Position numbers and translations under genes: made by a program. Below, piece after piece: positions 8,675-18,722 of a DNA stretch of 64,000 nt (position 1 is its first letter; each line of letters starts with the position of its first letter). Where the stretch lies: contig NZ_SZPX01000008.1 in the NCBI RefSeq assembly GCF_005217605.1, positions 1-64,000 on the forward strand, written 5' to 3'. The notes under the pieces were generated by a model, which worked only from the letters and a program-made list of their open reading frames with translations, ran no database searches and had not been told where the DNA came from. Source of the stretch: Sulfurimonas crateris. GTDB lineage: Bacteria > Campylobacterota > Campylobacteria > Campylobacterales > Sulfurimonadaceae.

Positions 8675-8774
8675 CCACCTAACTGTTTTTTCTAAAAATA
8701 TGTGAAAATATTTAAGTCAAACGGCTTATGTTTTTATGCGTTTTAAAACAATAATAATAACAAAGGTAGGTTAT

Positions 8775-9164
8775 ATGGAGCATGTAGTGACTTCAAATCC
8801 GTATTTTGGGGTGTTTGTACTTTTCCTTCTGACATTCGGTGCATTTATAGTTACGACGATTATAGCGCGTTTGGCGAGTCGTGCGCTGGCGGCTAAAAGT
8901 AACGAAAAAATTAAATTATCGGTGTATGAGTGTGGACCTGAGGTTACAAAACAGCCAAACAGAATCTCTCCGCAGTTCTATCTCTTTGCTCTGCTTTTTT
9001 TGCTTTTTGATGTAGAGATAGTCTTTATGTTCCCTTGGGCAGTTGACTTTAAGCTACTTGGATGGTTCGGTTTTGCCGAGATGTTAATGTTTATACTGCT
9101 TTTAACTATCGGTTTTATTTATGCATGGAAAAAAGGAGCGCTTGAATGGCACAACATAAAATAA
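8775..9164 (+). CDS. nuoA: NADH-quinone oxidoreductase subunit A
   Basis: Membrane-arm subunit of complex I (129 residues, three predicted helices), helping form the quinone-site junction. The family signature YECGPEV with the conserved Cys is present, followed by [23 protein letters not shown], which carries the conserved Asp/Glu of the second helix. The ATG at 8775 is chosen over 8736 because AGGTAGG precedes it and the protein then has family length. First gene of the complex I operon. Its end overlaps nuoB by 19 bp. Confidence 0.93.
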   Translation: MEHVVTSNPYFGVFVLFLLTFGAFIVTTIIARLASRALAAKSNEKIKLSVYECGPEVTKQPNRISPQFYLFALLFLLFDVEIVFMFPWAVDFKLLGWFGFAEMLMFILLLTIGFIYAWKKGALEWHNIK

Positions 9165-9655
9165 ATTATACGCAAAACGGCGGATTGCCGGTTGCACTTA
9201 CAAGTATAGACAAGATAGTAAACTGGGGACGTTCAAACTCTATTTGGGCGCTTACTTACGGACTTGCTTGTTGCGGTATCGAGATGATGGCATCGGGTGC
9301 TTCAAGATATGACTTCGACAGATTCGGAACGATCTTTAGAGCATCTCCTCGTCAGGCAGACGTTATGATAGTTGCAGGAACGCTTACAAAAAAACATGCC
9401 GAGTTCATCAAGAGACTTTACGATCAGATGACTGAGCCAAAATGGGTTATCTCAATGGGTTCATGTGCAAATACGGGCGGTATGTTCAATACTTACGCTA
9501 CTGTTCAGGGAGTTGACAGAATCATCCCTGTTGACTTGTATCTTCCAGGGTGTGCTCCTCGCCCTGAAACGCTTCAGTACGGTGTTATGCTTCTGCAAAA
9601 AAAGATTCGTGCGAACCATGCTTCAAGAGCACAAAAAGCTAAAAGGTTGATGTAA
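9146..9655 (+). CDS. nuoB: NADH-quinone oxidoreductase subunit B
   Basis: Peripheral-arm subunit that holds the terminal [4Fe-4S] cluster N2 next to the quinone site. The tandem cysteines are seen in [11 protein letters not shown]; the further ligands are in MGSCANTGG and LPGCAPRPE. The length of 169 residues is typical. AAGGAG precedes the start. The start lies inside nuoA, and the stop shares bases with the nuoC start (TAATGA). Confidence 0.95.
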   Translation: MAQHKINYTQNGGLPVALTSIDKIVNWGRSNSIWALTYGLACCGIEMMASGASRYDFDRFGTIFRASPRQADVMIVAGTLTKKHAEFIKRLYDQMTEPKWVISMGSCANTGGMFNTYATVQGVDRIIPVDLYLPGCAPRPETLQYGVMLLQKKIRANHASRAQKAKRLM

Positions 9656-10461
9656 TGAGAGCTTATAAACCAAAAGATGACGTACAAGCAAAAGCCTACT
9701 ATACGGATAGATTTTATGTCTCTCCTCAAGTGCCTAAGTCACCGGTAGAGAGTGATGAAGTTTTTGCTGCAGACTTAGAAGCTATAAAGTCAAAAGTCGA
9801 AGTTCTTGATGCTTACATTCAAGTTGAGCAGATGGTCGTTTACATTAAGCCTGAAGATAACTACAAGGTTTTAGAGCTTTTAAGAGATGAGTGCGACTAT
9901 ACACAGTTAAGTGAAATGAGTGCGATTGACTGGCTTGCTGCAAGAGGCGGGTTTGAGATCTTTTACCAGATGCTAAGCATGAACAAACGCAAACGCCTTC
10001 GCATAAAAATGTTTATCAACAAAGGCGAGGCTGTAAACTCTGTAGAGAAACTTTTCCGCTCTGCTGACTGGTCTGAGCGTGAGATGTTCGATATGTTCGG
10101 CATCGAAGCAAACGGACATCCGTTTATGAAGAGAATTCTTATGCCTTACGACTGGCAGGGATATCCGCTTCTTAAAACTTATCCTCTGCAAGGCGATGAG
10201 TTTGCCTCATGGTATGAAGTTGACAAGATATACGGCAAAGAGGCACGCGATATTATCGGGCCTGAACTTCGCGATACTGCAAAAGTGGACAGATACGACT
10301 CTGAGAGATTCGCACGTCTTGGACATGAAGTGCCTAAAGGGACTAAGATCACGGGCAACGAGCCTAAGAATGAGCAGAACTATCAAGAAGATGGCGGTGT
10401 TTTCATGATTAAAAAATTCGATAAAAAAGATTCGGTCGTTATTGACGACCCTCAAAGATAG
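9655..10461 (+). CDS. nuoC: NADH-quinone oxidoreductase subunit C
   Basis: The 30-kDa subunit of the complex I connecting module, 268 residues. The hallmark region is [29 protein letters not shown], followed by [16 protein letters not shown]- and C-terminal extensions beyond the core domain make it longer than a minimal NuoC. It is a separate gene, not a NuoCD fusion. The start overlaps the nuoB stop, indicating translational coupling. Confidence 0.93.
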   Translation: MRAYKPKDDVQAKAYYTDRFYVSPQVPKSPVESDEVFAADLEAIKSKVEVLDAYIQVEQMVVYIKPEDNYKVLELLRDECDYTQLSEMSAIDWLAARGGFEIFYQMLSMNKRKRLRIKMFINKGEAVNSVEKLFRSADWSEREMFDMFGIEANGHPFMKRILMPYDWQGYPLLKTYPLQGDEFASWYEVDKIYGKEARDIIGPELRDTAKVDRYDSERFARLGHEVPKGTKITGNEPKNEQNYQEDGGVFMIKKFDKKDSVVIDDPQR

Positions 10462-10469
10462 GGAGTACC

Positions 10470-11708
10470 ATGCAAGTAAAAAACAGATTAACCCCGTTTT
10501 TTGAAAATATCACTTTTGATAGAGAAGACAATGAGATGATATTAAACTTCGGTCCTCAGCACCCTTCTGCTCACGGACAGTTACGTTTAATGCTTCACCT
10601 TCAGCAAGAGATGATTGTAAAAGCGCATCCGGATATCGGATATCTTCACCGCGGTATGGAGAAGATGGCTGAGAATATGATCTACAACGAGTTTATGCCG
10701 ACGACTGACCGAATGGACTATATCGCATCATCTTCAAACAACTACGGATTTGCACTGGCAGTTGAGAAGCTTGTAGGTCTTGAAGTTCCTCGCCGTGCAA
10801 AAGTTATTCGTATGATGCTTCTTGAGATCAACCGCCTTATGAGCCACCTTTTCTGGCTGGCAACTACTGCGCTTGATATCGGTGCTATGACTGTCTTCCT
10901 TTTCGCATTCCGCGAGAGAGAGTATCTTATGGACATCATCGAGGGGTACTGCGGAGCTAGACTTACTCATGCTGCTATCCGTATCGGCGGAGTTCCTTTA
11001 GATATCCAAGATAGTTTTATCGCTCAGCTTCGTACGTTTTTAGACAAGCTTCCGGCAAATATCAAAGATTATGAAGATCTTCTTGATACTAACCGTATCT
11101 GGCTTATGAGAATGGAAGAGGTGGGAACTATCTCAAAAGAGATGGCACTTTCATGGGGCTGTACAGGACCAATGTTAAGAGCTTCGGGCGTTGCTTGGGA
11201 TATCCGTAAAGAGGAGCCATACGAGCTTTATGATGAAGTAGAGTTCAAAGTTCCTTACTCTGACAAGGGCGATAACTTCGCAAGATACCGCATCTATATG
11301 GAAGAGATGAGAGAGTCTGCAAAGATCCTTTACCAGACAATAGATATGTACGAGAAATGTGTAAAAAACAATCAGACTGAGTTAATGGCTCATGCGCCGA
11401 AATATGTCTCTGCTCCAAAGCTTGACATCATGACGCAAAACTACTCTTTGATGCAGCACTTTGTTCTTGTAACTCAGGGTATGAGACCTCCTGTAGGAGA
11501 GGTTTATGTGGCTACTGAGTCCCCAAAAGGCGAGCTTGGTTTTTACATCAACTCTCAAGGCGGACCTTACCCGTACAGATTAAAACTGCGTGCTCCGTCA
11601 TTCTGGCACACGGGAATTTTAACTGACCTTCTTCCTGGTCACTACATTCCGGATGTTGTTTCTATAATCGGTACAACAAATATCGTATTTGGAGAGGTAG
11701 ATCGCTAA
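10470..11708 (+). CDS. nuoD: NADH-quinone oxidoreductase subunit D
   Basis: The 49-kDa subunit that lines the quinone cavity with NuoB, 412 residues. Recognised by [14 protein letters not shown] (the conserved quinone-binding His loop), [12 protein letters not shown], and a C-terminus [37 protein letters not shown] that ends in the hydrogenase-like arginine. Eight bases separate it from nuoC, with GGGAG before the start. The stop overlaps the next start (TAATGA). Confidence 0.95.
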   Translation: MQVKNRLTPFFENITFDREDNEMILNFGPQHPSAHGQLRLMLHLQQEMIVKAHPDIGYLHRGMEKMAENMIYNEFMPTTDRMDYIASSSNNYGFALAVEKLVGLEVPRRAKVIRMMLLEINRLMSHLFWLATTALDIGAMTVFLFAFREREYLMDIIEGYCGARLTHAAIRIGGVPLDIQDSFIAQLRTFLDKLPANIKDYEDLLDTNRIWLMRMEEVGTISKEMALSWGCTGPMLRASGVAWDIRKEEPYELYDEVEFKVPYSDKGDNFARYRIYMEEMRESAKILYQTIDMYEKCVKNNQTELMAHAPKYVSAPKLDIMTQNYSLMQHFVLVTQGMRPPVGEVYVATESPKGELGFYINSQGGPYPYRLKLRAPSFWHTGILTDLLPGHYIPDVVSIIGTTNIVFGEVDR

Positions 11709-11929
11709 TGAAAAGATATGATTTAAGACACCTAAAAGATAATTTTGAACCTAGAATGAGAGAGATATTGACATCTCATAAAGCTGGGGAAGTTGCAATC
11801 TTTTTATTTGAGATCGGTGATTTTTCTCCGATCCAAAGATCTGCGGATTTGGTAAAAGAGTGCGGGTATGAGTTGTTAAACTCTTTAAAGTTCAACGAAG
11901 TCGACTGGACTATCGTGACAAAAAAATAA
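11708..11929 (+). CDS. small NuoE-like complex I protein (Cj1575-type)
   Basis: A 73-residue protein in the nuoE position. It lacks the four-cysteine thioredoxin-fold [2Fe-2S] site of true NuoE (only one Cys, in VKECGYELL). Campylobacter and Helicobacter have comparably short proteins here (Cj1575 type), so this is a lineage feature rather than a truncation. It is likely a structural part of the electron-input end together with the following hybrid protein. The match to that family rests on position, size and the general pattern KAGEVAIFLFEIGDFSPIQRSA. Confidence 0.75.
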   Translation: MKRYDLRHLKDNFEPRMREILTSHKAGEVAIFLFEIGDFSPIQRSADLVKECGYELLNSLKFNEVDWTIVTKK

Positions 11930-11943
11930 GCAGGATCTAAATT

Positions 11944-13977
11944 TTGAGCAAAGTATATTTTTCTACTTGGAATGGTGAGTTTATAAATAACATTAACACA
12001 CCTATAGAGGAGTGGAAAGAATCAGCTTACAACCTACCGGCACAATATGACTCTCATCGCGAATCAAAAGCTTTCATCGGCTGGGACGGTGTAGCACTCT
12101 TTGATGAGAACGTAGATGTTATCCGTCTTGCTATGGAGTACGCTGCACAGTATCAAGAGTACTCTGAGGCGTGCGGAAGATGCGCACCGGGGCGATGGGG
12201 CGGACGTATTTTATACGATCAGCTTGACAAGATCGCACGCGGTGAAGGTAGCAGGGCTGATTTGGACCATCTAAAAGAGATCGGCAAAAGTATGCAGATC
12301 ACTTCAAAATGTGAGATCGGAAAGACTGTTCCGAACCCTATTATTGATCTTATGACTCACTTTGAAGATGTTTTTTTGGAGTGCATAGATGAGCAAAAAC
12401 CATCAAAACACTACAATGAGGCAATAGGCTACATTGCAAAGATCACATCTCCATGTTCTGACGCTTGTCCTTCACATGTAGATATTCCTGCATATATTGA
12501 GGGAGTAAGAGACCTTAGAATGGACGACTCGCTTATGGCAACACGCCAGACAATGCCGCTTGCGCATGTTTGCGGTCGTGTCTGTCCGCACCCTTGTGAG
12601 GATGCATGCCGCCGTACTAACCTTGATGAGCCGATCTCTATTATGGCACTCAAGCGCCTTGGTGCCGATTGGGAGACCGATCACGGGTATGATTTCTTCC
12701 ACCCGATGGAGAAGAAGCCGAGCATCGGTAAAAAAGTTGCAGTTATCGGTGCAGGTCCTGCAGGTCTTACAACCGCTTATTATCTTGCGGCTGAGGGCGT
12801 AGATGTAGATGTTTACGAAGAGCTTCCGGTTCTTGGCGGAGAGGTCGCGGTCGGTGTTCCTGAATACAGAATGCCGATTGACAAGTACAATCAGGATATC
12901 GAGTGTGTTAGAGATATGGGTGTTAACTTTATAACTAACTCCAAGATCAATGCAGACGATATGAGAAGATTTGAGAGCGAGTACGATGCAACAATGGTCG
13001 CAACAGGTACTAGGATCTCCAAAAAAGTATATTGTGAAAACGAGAGACCTGAGATAAAAGGTTACTGGGGTGCTATCGACTTTTTAGATAAAGTAAATCT
13101 TTATGAGAAGTACGGTTATACCATCTCAAAAGCTGAACAGGAAGAGAATCTTCTTACTACAGAGTATGTGGATCTAACAGGCAAGACCGTTGTCTGTGTC
13201 GGCGGCGGATTTACATCTATGGACGTTGTTCGTTGTGCTATCAGAGCAAATGCTAAAAAAGTCTATATGATCTACCGTAGAGATGAGAAGACTATTATCA
13301 AAAACACTACTTATGAAGAGTATCACGAAGCTGTTGAAGAGGGTGTAGAGTTTCTTTTCCACTCGGCAGTAGCAGAGATGAGAGATGAAGATAATATTTT
13401 AAAATCGCTTCTTATAGATAAATTTGAACTTGTTCCAGATCCAAACGGCGGACGCGCAGAACTTGTAAAGATAGAGGGTGCTTCGTATGAAATAGAAGCT
13501 GACTATCTTGTTCCTGCCGTTTCTCAATCGGCTGATCTTAAACTTCTTCCAGAAGAGTGGGAGATCGAGAAGACATCTTGGGCGACCATAAAGACAAACG
13601 GCAAGGACTATATGACATCTCGCAAAGGCATTTTTGCTTCAGGAGATTGTGAGTATGGTCCTATGACGATCGTAAATGCTGTAGGACAGGCAAAGCGTGC
13701 AGCTTCTGTAATGGCGCGCTATGTTCAAACGGGCGAGATAACTTTAACAGACGAAGAGATCATGGAGGACCACCTGAGAAAACTTCGCGTTTACGATAAG
13801 AACGAGAAAGTCACAGGATGGCTGCCTGGTGTTGCAAGACAGCACTCAACCGTACTGGAAGTTGAAGATAGAAAGTACAATAACAAAGAGGTAAACCTAG
13901 GTTTTACCCAAGAAGAAGCTATGAGCGAAGCAGAGCGCTGTATGCGCTGTTACTATATCGCAATGGTACAGGCGTAA
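11944..13977 (+). CDS. NuoF C-terminal/GltD-like FAD oxidoreductase fusion
   Basis: This 677-residue protein sits where nuoF belongs. Residues ~55-145 match the C-terminal Fe-S part of NuoF (YSEACGRCAPGRWGGR, Cys77 and Cys80, later Cys123), but the third ligand is Gly83. The FMN/NADH domain of NuoF is absent. From ~165 on it is a glutamate-synthase small-subunit type flavoprotein: cysteines at 171, 175, 210, 214, 218 and 222 for two [4Fe-4S] clusters, FAD motif VIGAGPAGL (267 on), a second Rossmann motif (CVGGGFTSMD) and YRRDE, as in NADPH-binding GltD. It ends with CMRC. It probably feeds electrons into complex I, perhaps from NADPH; the donor is inferred. TTG start after AGGA. Confidence 0.8.
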   Translation: MSKVYFSTWNGEFINNINTPIEEWKESAYNLPAQYDSHRESKAFIGWDGVALFDENVDVIRLAMEYAAQYQEYSEACGRCAPGRWGGRILYDQLDKIARGEGSRADLDHLKEIGKSMQITSKCEIGKTVPNPIIDLMTHFEDVFLECIDEQKPSKHYNEAIGYIAKITSPCSDACPSHVDIPAYIEGVRDLRMDDSLMATRQTMPLAHVCGRVCPHPCEDACRRTNLDEPISIMALKRLGADWETDHGYDFFHPMEKKPSIGKKVAVIGAGPAGLTTAYYLAAEGVDVDVYEELPVLGGEVAVGVPEYRMPIDKYNQDIECVRDMGVNFITNSKINADDMRRFESEYDATMVATGTRISKKVYCENERPEIKGYWGAIDFLDKVNLYEKYGYTISKAEQEENLLTTEYVDLTGKTVVCVGGGFTSMDVVRCAIRANAKKVYMIYRRDEKTIIKNTTYEEYHEAVEEGVEFLFHSAVAEMRDEDNILKSLLIDKFELVPDPNGGRAELVKIEGASYEIEADYLVPAVSQSADLKLLPEEWEIEKTSWATIKTNGKDYMTSRKGIFASGDCEYGPMTIVNAVGQAKRAASVMARYVQTGEITLTDEEIMEDHLRKLRVYDKNEKVTGWLPGVARQHSTVLEVEDRKYNNKEVNLGFTQEEAMSEAERCMRCYYIAMVQA

Positions 13978-13989
13978 AGGATGGGCGAA

Positions 13990-16233
13990 ATGAACAAGAT
14001 GATCAATTTTACAATTGACGGTGTGCAGGTCCAAGCGCAAAAGGGTGAGACAATTCTTACCGTAGCTCGCAAAAACGGTATCTATATTCCGACTATGTGT
14101 TATATCTCTAAAACGACTCCGTGCGCATCTTGTCGTATGTGTGTTGTAGAGGCAAAGGGTGTGGATGGATTTGTTTTAAGCTGTAATACTCCTCCTACCG
14201 AGGGTGTAGAGATCATTACAAACAATGACGAGCTTCAAAACGAGAGAGTAAACATCATGAAGCTTTATGATGTCAACCACCCTCTTGAGTGTGGTGTATG
14301 CGATAAATCCGGAGAGTGTGATCTTCAAAACAAGACACTGGAGTTTAACGTAGAGCGTCAAAACTTCTCCGCTCGCGACCAGCTTCGTCCTTTGAAAAAA
14401 TGGGGGCTTATAGATTATGAGCCTTCACTTTGCATTATGTGTGAGAAGTGTGTACACGTATGTAATGAGGTCATAGGCGATGATGCTATCGAGGTGCAGT
14501 TTGGCGGATACAAATCTACCATTATTCCTAAAGGAAGCGATGTTTTAGATTGTACATTCTGCGGCGAGTGTATTGCGGTCTGCCCTGTTGGCGCACTGAC
14601 TAGCAGCGGCTTTAAGTACAGAGCAAACGCTTGGGAACTTGGTCGTGTTCCTGCTACATGTGCACACTGTTCTGCGGGATGTCCTCTGGAGTATGAGACG
14701 CGTCACAGCTCTATCAACGGTGCGAATGAGATATTTAGAGTAAAAAACAACTTTGAATTTACGTCACTTTGCGGAGCGGGACGTTTCGGTTTTGATTTTG
14801 AGAACAGAGAAAATAGTGATGAGGCTGCATTTAACAGAACTATAGAGGCTCTGAAAAATGCAAAAGCGATCCGTTTCTCATCTATGATAACAAACGAAGA
14901 GGCTCATATATTGGGTCTTTTAAAAGAGAAGCTTGGGATCAAGCTCTTCAATGAAGATGCAAGAGTGTTTGGCGAGTTTATGAGAGCATACAGCTCTGTG
15001 AGTGGAAAACTTCACCACAGCGGTTCGCTTGATGCGATCAAGCAATCAGATGCCGTGATAGTGATAGGAAGCAGAATTGCAACTGACAATCCGGGTGTAA
15101 GATATGCTCTCACTACTGCTTCAAAACATAACGGTGCGAAGATCGTTTACGCGCACCCTATGGAAGATGCGCTTATGCAAAATGTGACAACACAGATGAT
15201 GAAGTATGAAGTAGGAACGGAAGAGGGCGTTATGGCGCTTCTGGCTCACGAGATACTAAAAGATGCTGATCTGGATGATAGCGAGAGAGCATTTTTTAAT
15301 GATCTTGACTTTGGCTATATCTGTGCCGAGACTAACATCGGCGAGGAAGAGCTCTCTTTTATGAGTAAATCTTTTGCAAGAGCAAAAAAGAGAACGCTTG
15401 TGATAGGCAACGACCTTATGGCTCATGAGAGAGCGGCTAACATTGCTAAACTTGCGGCACTAATAGAGAAGTACAGCGATTTCTCACTGGTAGTAGTTCC
15501 TCGTGAAGTGAACACTCTTGGCGTATCGCTTATAAACACTCTTGATCATGACGAAAATATTCCTGGCGTGGTTGGATACAATGCAAAAGGCGAGTTTGTG
15601 ATCTCATCACTAGAGGGTGCTGATCTGGCAATACCTGCTCTTAACCAGCAGGAGGGAACTGTCGTTAGCATTGACAACAGAGTGCTTCCTACAAACGTAG
15701 CACTTCAGTTTAACGGATATACGTTAAATGATATTGCAAGAGCATTTGGCATAGATAAAGATGAGACTATCAAGTATACGCAAGAGCTAAGCAAAGAGAC
15801 AGGATTTAAAGGTATCGCATTTGATAACTTAGAGAACTTCTTATCGCCTATGGGAGAAGATAACCGCGGTTATCTTCTTGATGAAGTAGCTTGTGAAGCA
15901 AACGGCGAACTTGAAGAGCTTGATGATCTGCCTGAGTTCAACGGTACTATTATCTACCACTGCGATCCTGTGCTCCAGTTCAACAACTACACTCTAAAGG
16001 CAGAGCAGCTTCCTAAGGATAACTTCCTGCATGGTTCTGCTCAGTTTAGTGTAGCTGCTAGAATTTCTGACGGGGATCTGGTTGAGATAAGCTTTGGCGG
16101 GGATAAGATCCAAAGAAAATTCAAACTAGATAGTGAACTAAAAGGAACCGTGGCTCTAAATCCTACATTTGACATAAGCGTAGATGCGGGTAGATATAGG
16201 TTTGAAAAATCCAAAATAGTGAGAGTAATGTAA
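13990..16233 (+). CDS. nuoG: NADH-quinone oxidoreductase subunit G (first copy)
   Basis: Large Fe-S subunit of the complex I input arm, 747 residues. An N-terminal [2Fe-2S] ferredoxin fold has cysteines in MCYISKTTPCASCRMC. It is followed by the His/Cys cluster motif NHPLECGVCDKSGEC, then two ferredoxin-type motifs (CIMCEKCVHVC and CTFCGECIAVC), and CAHCSAGC opening a molybdopterin-oxidoreductase-like domain with its own [4Fe-4S] site. The domain carries no molybdopterin in this family. The ATG at 13990 has AAAGGA at 8 nt; the ATG at 13981 overlaps that site and is less likely. The stop overlaps the second nuoG. Confidence 0.92.
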   Translation: MNKMINFTIDGVQVQAQKGETILTVARKNGIYIPTMCYISKTTPCASCRMCVVEAKGVDGFVLSCNTPPTEGVEIITNNDELQNERVNIMKLYDVNHPLECGVCDKSGECDLQNKTLEFNVERQNFSARDQLRPLKKWGLIDYEPSLCIMCEKCVHVCNEVIGDDAIEVQFGGYKSTIIPKGSDVLDCTFCGECIAVCPVGALTSSGFKYRANAWELGRVPATCAHCSAGCPLEYETRHSSINGANEIFRVKNNFEFTSLCGAGRFGFDFENRENSDEAAFNRTIEALKNAKAIRFSSMITNEEAHILGLLKEKLGIKLFNEDARVFGEFMRAYSSVSGKLHHSGSLDAIKQSDAVIVIGSRIATDNPGVRYALTTASKHNGAKIVYAHPMEDALMQNVTTQMMKYEVGTEEGVMALLAHEILKDADLDDSERAFFNDLDFGYICAETNIGEEELSFMSKSFARAKKRTLVIGNDLMAHERAANIAKLAALIEKYSDFSLVVVPREVNTLGVSLINTLDHDENIPGVVGYNAKGEFVISSLEGADLAIPALNQQEGTVVSIDNRVLPTNVALQFNGYTLNDIARAFGIDKDETIKYTQELSKETGFKGIAFDNLENFLSPMGEDNRGYLLDEVACEANGELEELDDLPEFNGTIIYHCDPVLQFNNYTLKAEQLPKDNFLHGSAQFSVAARISDGDLVEISFGGDKIQRKFKLDSELKGTVALNPTFDISVDAGRYRFEKSKIVRVM

Positions 16234-18719
16234 TGAGCAAAATTACTATAAACATTGATGGAAGAGAGATTCAGACGCAAGAGGGCGAGTATATACTCAA
16301 TGCTGCCCGTGCGAACGATATCTTTATACCGGCGATCTGTTATTTGACAAGATGTAGTCCCACACTTGCGTGTAGACTTTGTCTTGTAGAGGCTGACGGC
16401 AAGCAGGTTTATGCATGTAATGCGAAATCAAAAGAGGGGATGAGCGTCGTAACATCGACTGAAAACATCATAAAAGAGCGCCGTGCAATTATGGAGGTTT
16501 ATGACGTAAACCATCCTCTGCAGTGCGGTGTCTGTGATCAGTCTGGTGAGTGCGAGCTTCAAAACTATACTTTGGAGATGGGCGTAGATGCACAACACTA
16601 TGCCGTTAAAGATGTAGACAGAAGCGATATCGACTGGGGGCATATTCACTACAATCCGGGTCTTTGTATCGTCTGTGAGAGATGTGTGACCGCATGTAAA
16701 GATATGATAGGCGACAACTCACTCAAAACTGTGCCGCGCGGTGCTGATGCACTTGAAGCAGAGTATAAAGAGAGTATGCCAAAAGATGCTTATGCAATGT
16801 GGAACAAACTTAACAAATCTCTTATAGGTTTGACAAGCGGCGAAGAGATGCTTGATTGTACGAGTTGTGGTGAGTGTGCCGCGGTTTGTCCGGTTGGAGC
16901 TCTTGTCGATACTCACTATATCTACACTACGAATGCGTGGGAGTGCAAGCAGATACCTGCAACGTGCGGACACTGTTCTGCAGGATGCCAGATAAGCTAC
17001 GACGTAAAACATACAAGCATTGACAACACGGATGAGAAGATCTACCGCGTTATGAACGAGTGGAACTATGTTTCTCTCTGCGGTGCCGGAAGATACGGCT
17101 TTGATTACCAAAACAGAGTAGAGGCTAAAGACGCGGCGGCATTTAAAAATGCCGTGGAAGCGTTTAAAAAAGCTGACACTATCAAATTCACTTCTACAAT
17201 AACCAATGAAGAGGCTCTGGTTCTACAGAAGTTAAAAGAGAAGTTCGGTTACAAGCTTGTAAACAGTGAAGCAAAGGCGTTTCAGACATTTTTAAATGAC
17301 TACAGCGAGATAAGCGGTACAAAACTTTACGGTTATGACCTCGAAGCTACGCACAATGCTAACTTTGTTATCTCGGTCGGAACTGCTCTAAAGAGCGACA
17401 ATCCGAATGCACGCTATGCTCTAAACAACTCTATGACAGTAAACAAGGGCGCGGGTCTTTACTTTCACCCTCTAAAAGATCCTGTTGTGGAAGGGTTTGG
17501 CAAAAGCATTATGACGATGTATCACGCTCCGCTTCAAGAAGAGGCTGTTTTATATCTTATCCTTGATCTCTTTGCAGATAAAGAGAAGCTCCCAAGCGAT
17601 ATTGTCTCTTATCTTGCATCATTCCACTCTACAAAGACCGTAACGGTTGAAGAGGTGATTAAAGAAGAGGTCACCGAGATCGTAAAAGTTATGAAGAAAA
17701 ATGAAGAGACTGGCGAAGAGGAAGAGGTAGAAGAAGAGAAGAAGAAGATGGTTCCAAAGAAGATCTCAAAAGAGGTTGAAGTGGATGATAACCGTCTTTT
17801 AGAGATCTTAGGCGCAGATGATAATTTTATGGAGGCTCTGGAGAAAAATCTTGCTAAAAAAGATACATTTGCTCTGATAGCAGGACCGGATCTCTATACT
17901 CATCCAAACTCCAAAAATCTTGCTCGTCTTTTAGCGCTTATTGAAAAGTACAGTGCGTTTGAGCTTACTATGATACCTACGCTTACAAACTCTTTGGGAG
18001 TTGCACTGATTTGTGAGCTTGACGATGAGGCAGGTTCTTATACGATCGGCTACAACACAAAAGGTGACTTTACATTATCGGCTCTTGGCGGGGGTGATCT
18101 GGATATGCCTGCGATAAATCAGCAGGAGGGAACGCTTACAAGTATAAACAAAAGAGTAAACCCTACAAATGCGGCGGTCGGTTACAGAGGATACGAGCTA
18201 AACGATATCGCTAACGCACTCGGACTTAATGCTGAGCTTGTTATTGAGTATACCAAAGAGCTTCCTGTAGAGATGGGCTTTAGAGCAGAGGAGTTTGATA
18301 ATCTTCCAAACCACTATGATAATGACGGCACTGAGCATCGCGGATACTTGTTGGAGAATATTTCAACTCCTGCAAGCGGCGATGAGAGCGTTGCTGCGTT
18401 TAGTGATGAGAAGATGCAGGGGACTCTTATCTACTTGGCAAATCCTGTAAGACAGTTCACTCCGTTTACGTATAAGACTACAAACCTTGATGAGGTAAGC
18501 GGTGTTTATATGAGTGAAGAGTTCTTAAGCGGATCTGATCTTAACGAAGGAGACAGCGTGAGAGTTAAGAGCTCAAGCGGTGAGATCGTGGCAAATATAG
18601 TAAGTGATAATAAAATAAGCGGTGACATCGTAGTGTTACCGACATTTGATTCTAAATTAAATTCAGAGGCACTGTTTAGCTCATACCGCTTTGCAACAGC
18701 TTCGATTGAAAAGGTGTAA
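16233..18719 (+). CDS. nuoG: NADH-quinone oxidoreductase subunit G (second copy)
   Basis: A second, diverged NuoG of 828 residues directly coupled to the first (TAATGA junction). It has the same Fe-S layout: CYLTRCSPTLACRLC, NHPLQCGVCDQSGEC, CIVCERCVTAC, CTSCGECAAVC and CGHCSAGC. It differs by an insertion near residues 140-190 between the ferredoxin motifs and by a strongly charged Glu/Lys stretch at about 470-520 (KKNEETGEEEEVEEEKKK). Tandem nuoG genes are, as I recall, found in related Campylobacterota. Whether both copies sit in one complex or in alternative complexes cannot be told from sequence. Confidence 0.9.
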   Translation: MSKITINIDGREIQTQEGEYILNAARANDIFIPAICYLTRCSPTLACRLCLVEADGKQVYACNAKSKEGMSVVTSTENIIKERRAIMEVYDVNHPLQCGVCDQSGECELQNYTLEMGVDAQHYAVKDVDRSDIDWGHIHYNPGLCIVCERCVTACKDMIGDNSLKTVPRGADALEAEYKESMPKDAYAMWNKLNKSLIGLTSGEEMLDCTSCGECAAVCPVGALVDTHYIYTTNAWECKQIPATCGHCSAGCQISYDVKHTSIDNTDEKIYRVMNEWNYVSLCGAGRYGFDYQNRVEAKDAAAFKNAVEAFKKADTIKFTSTITNEEALVLQKLKEKFGYKLVNSEAKAFQTFLNDYSEISGTKLYGYDLEATHNANFVISVGTALKSDNPNARYALNNSMTVNKGAGLYFHPLKDPVVEGFGKSIMTMYHAPLQEEAVLYLILDLFADKEKLPSDIVSYLASFHSTKTVTVEEVIKEEVTEIVKVMKKNEETGEEEEVEEEKKKMVPKKISKEVEVDDNRLLEILGADDNFMEALEKNLAKKDTFALIAGPDLYTHPNSKNLARLLALIEKYSAFELTMIPTLTNSLGVALICELDDEAGSYTIGYNTKGDFTLSALGGGDLDMPAINQQEGTLTSINKRVNPTNAAVGYRGYELNDIANALGLNAELVIEYTKELPVEMGFRAEEFDNLPNHYDNDGTEHRGYLLENISTPASGDESVAAFSDEKMQGTLIYLANPVRQFTPFTYKTTNLDEVSGVYMSEEFLSGSDLNEGDSVRVKSSSGEIVANIVSDNKISGDIVVLPTFDSKLNSEALFSSYRFATASIEKV

Positions 18720-18722
18720 TAT

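Noticed and set aside
11708-13977. nuoE and nuoF degraded by mutation
   Set aside because: Both short NuoE-like and replaced NuoF proteins are known for this lineage and the frames are intact with ribosome sites.
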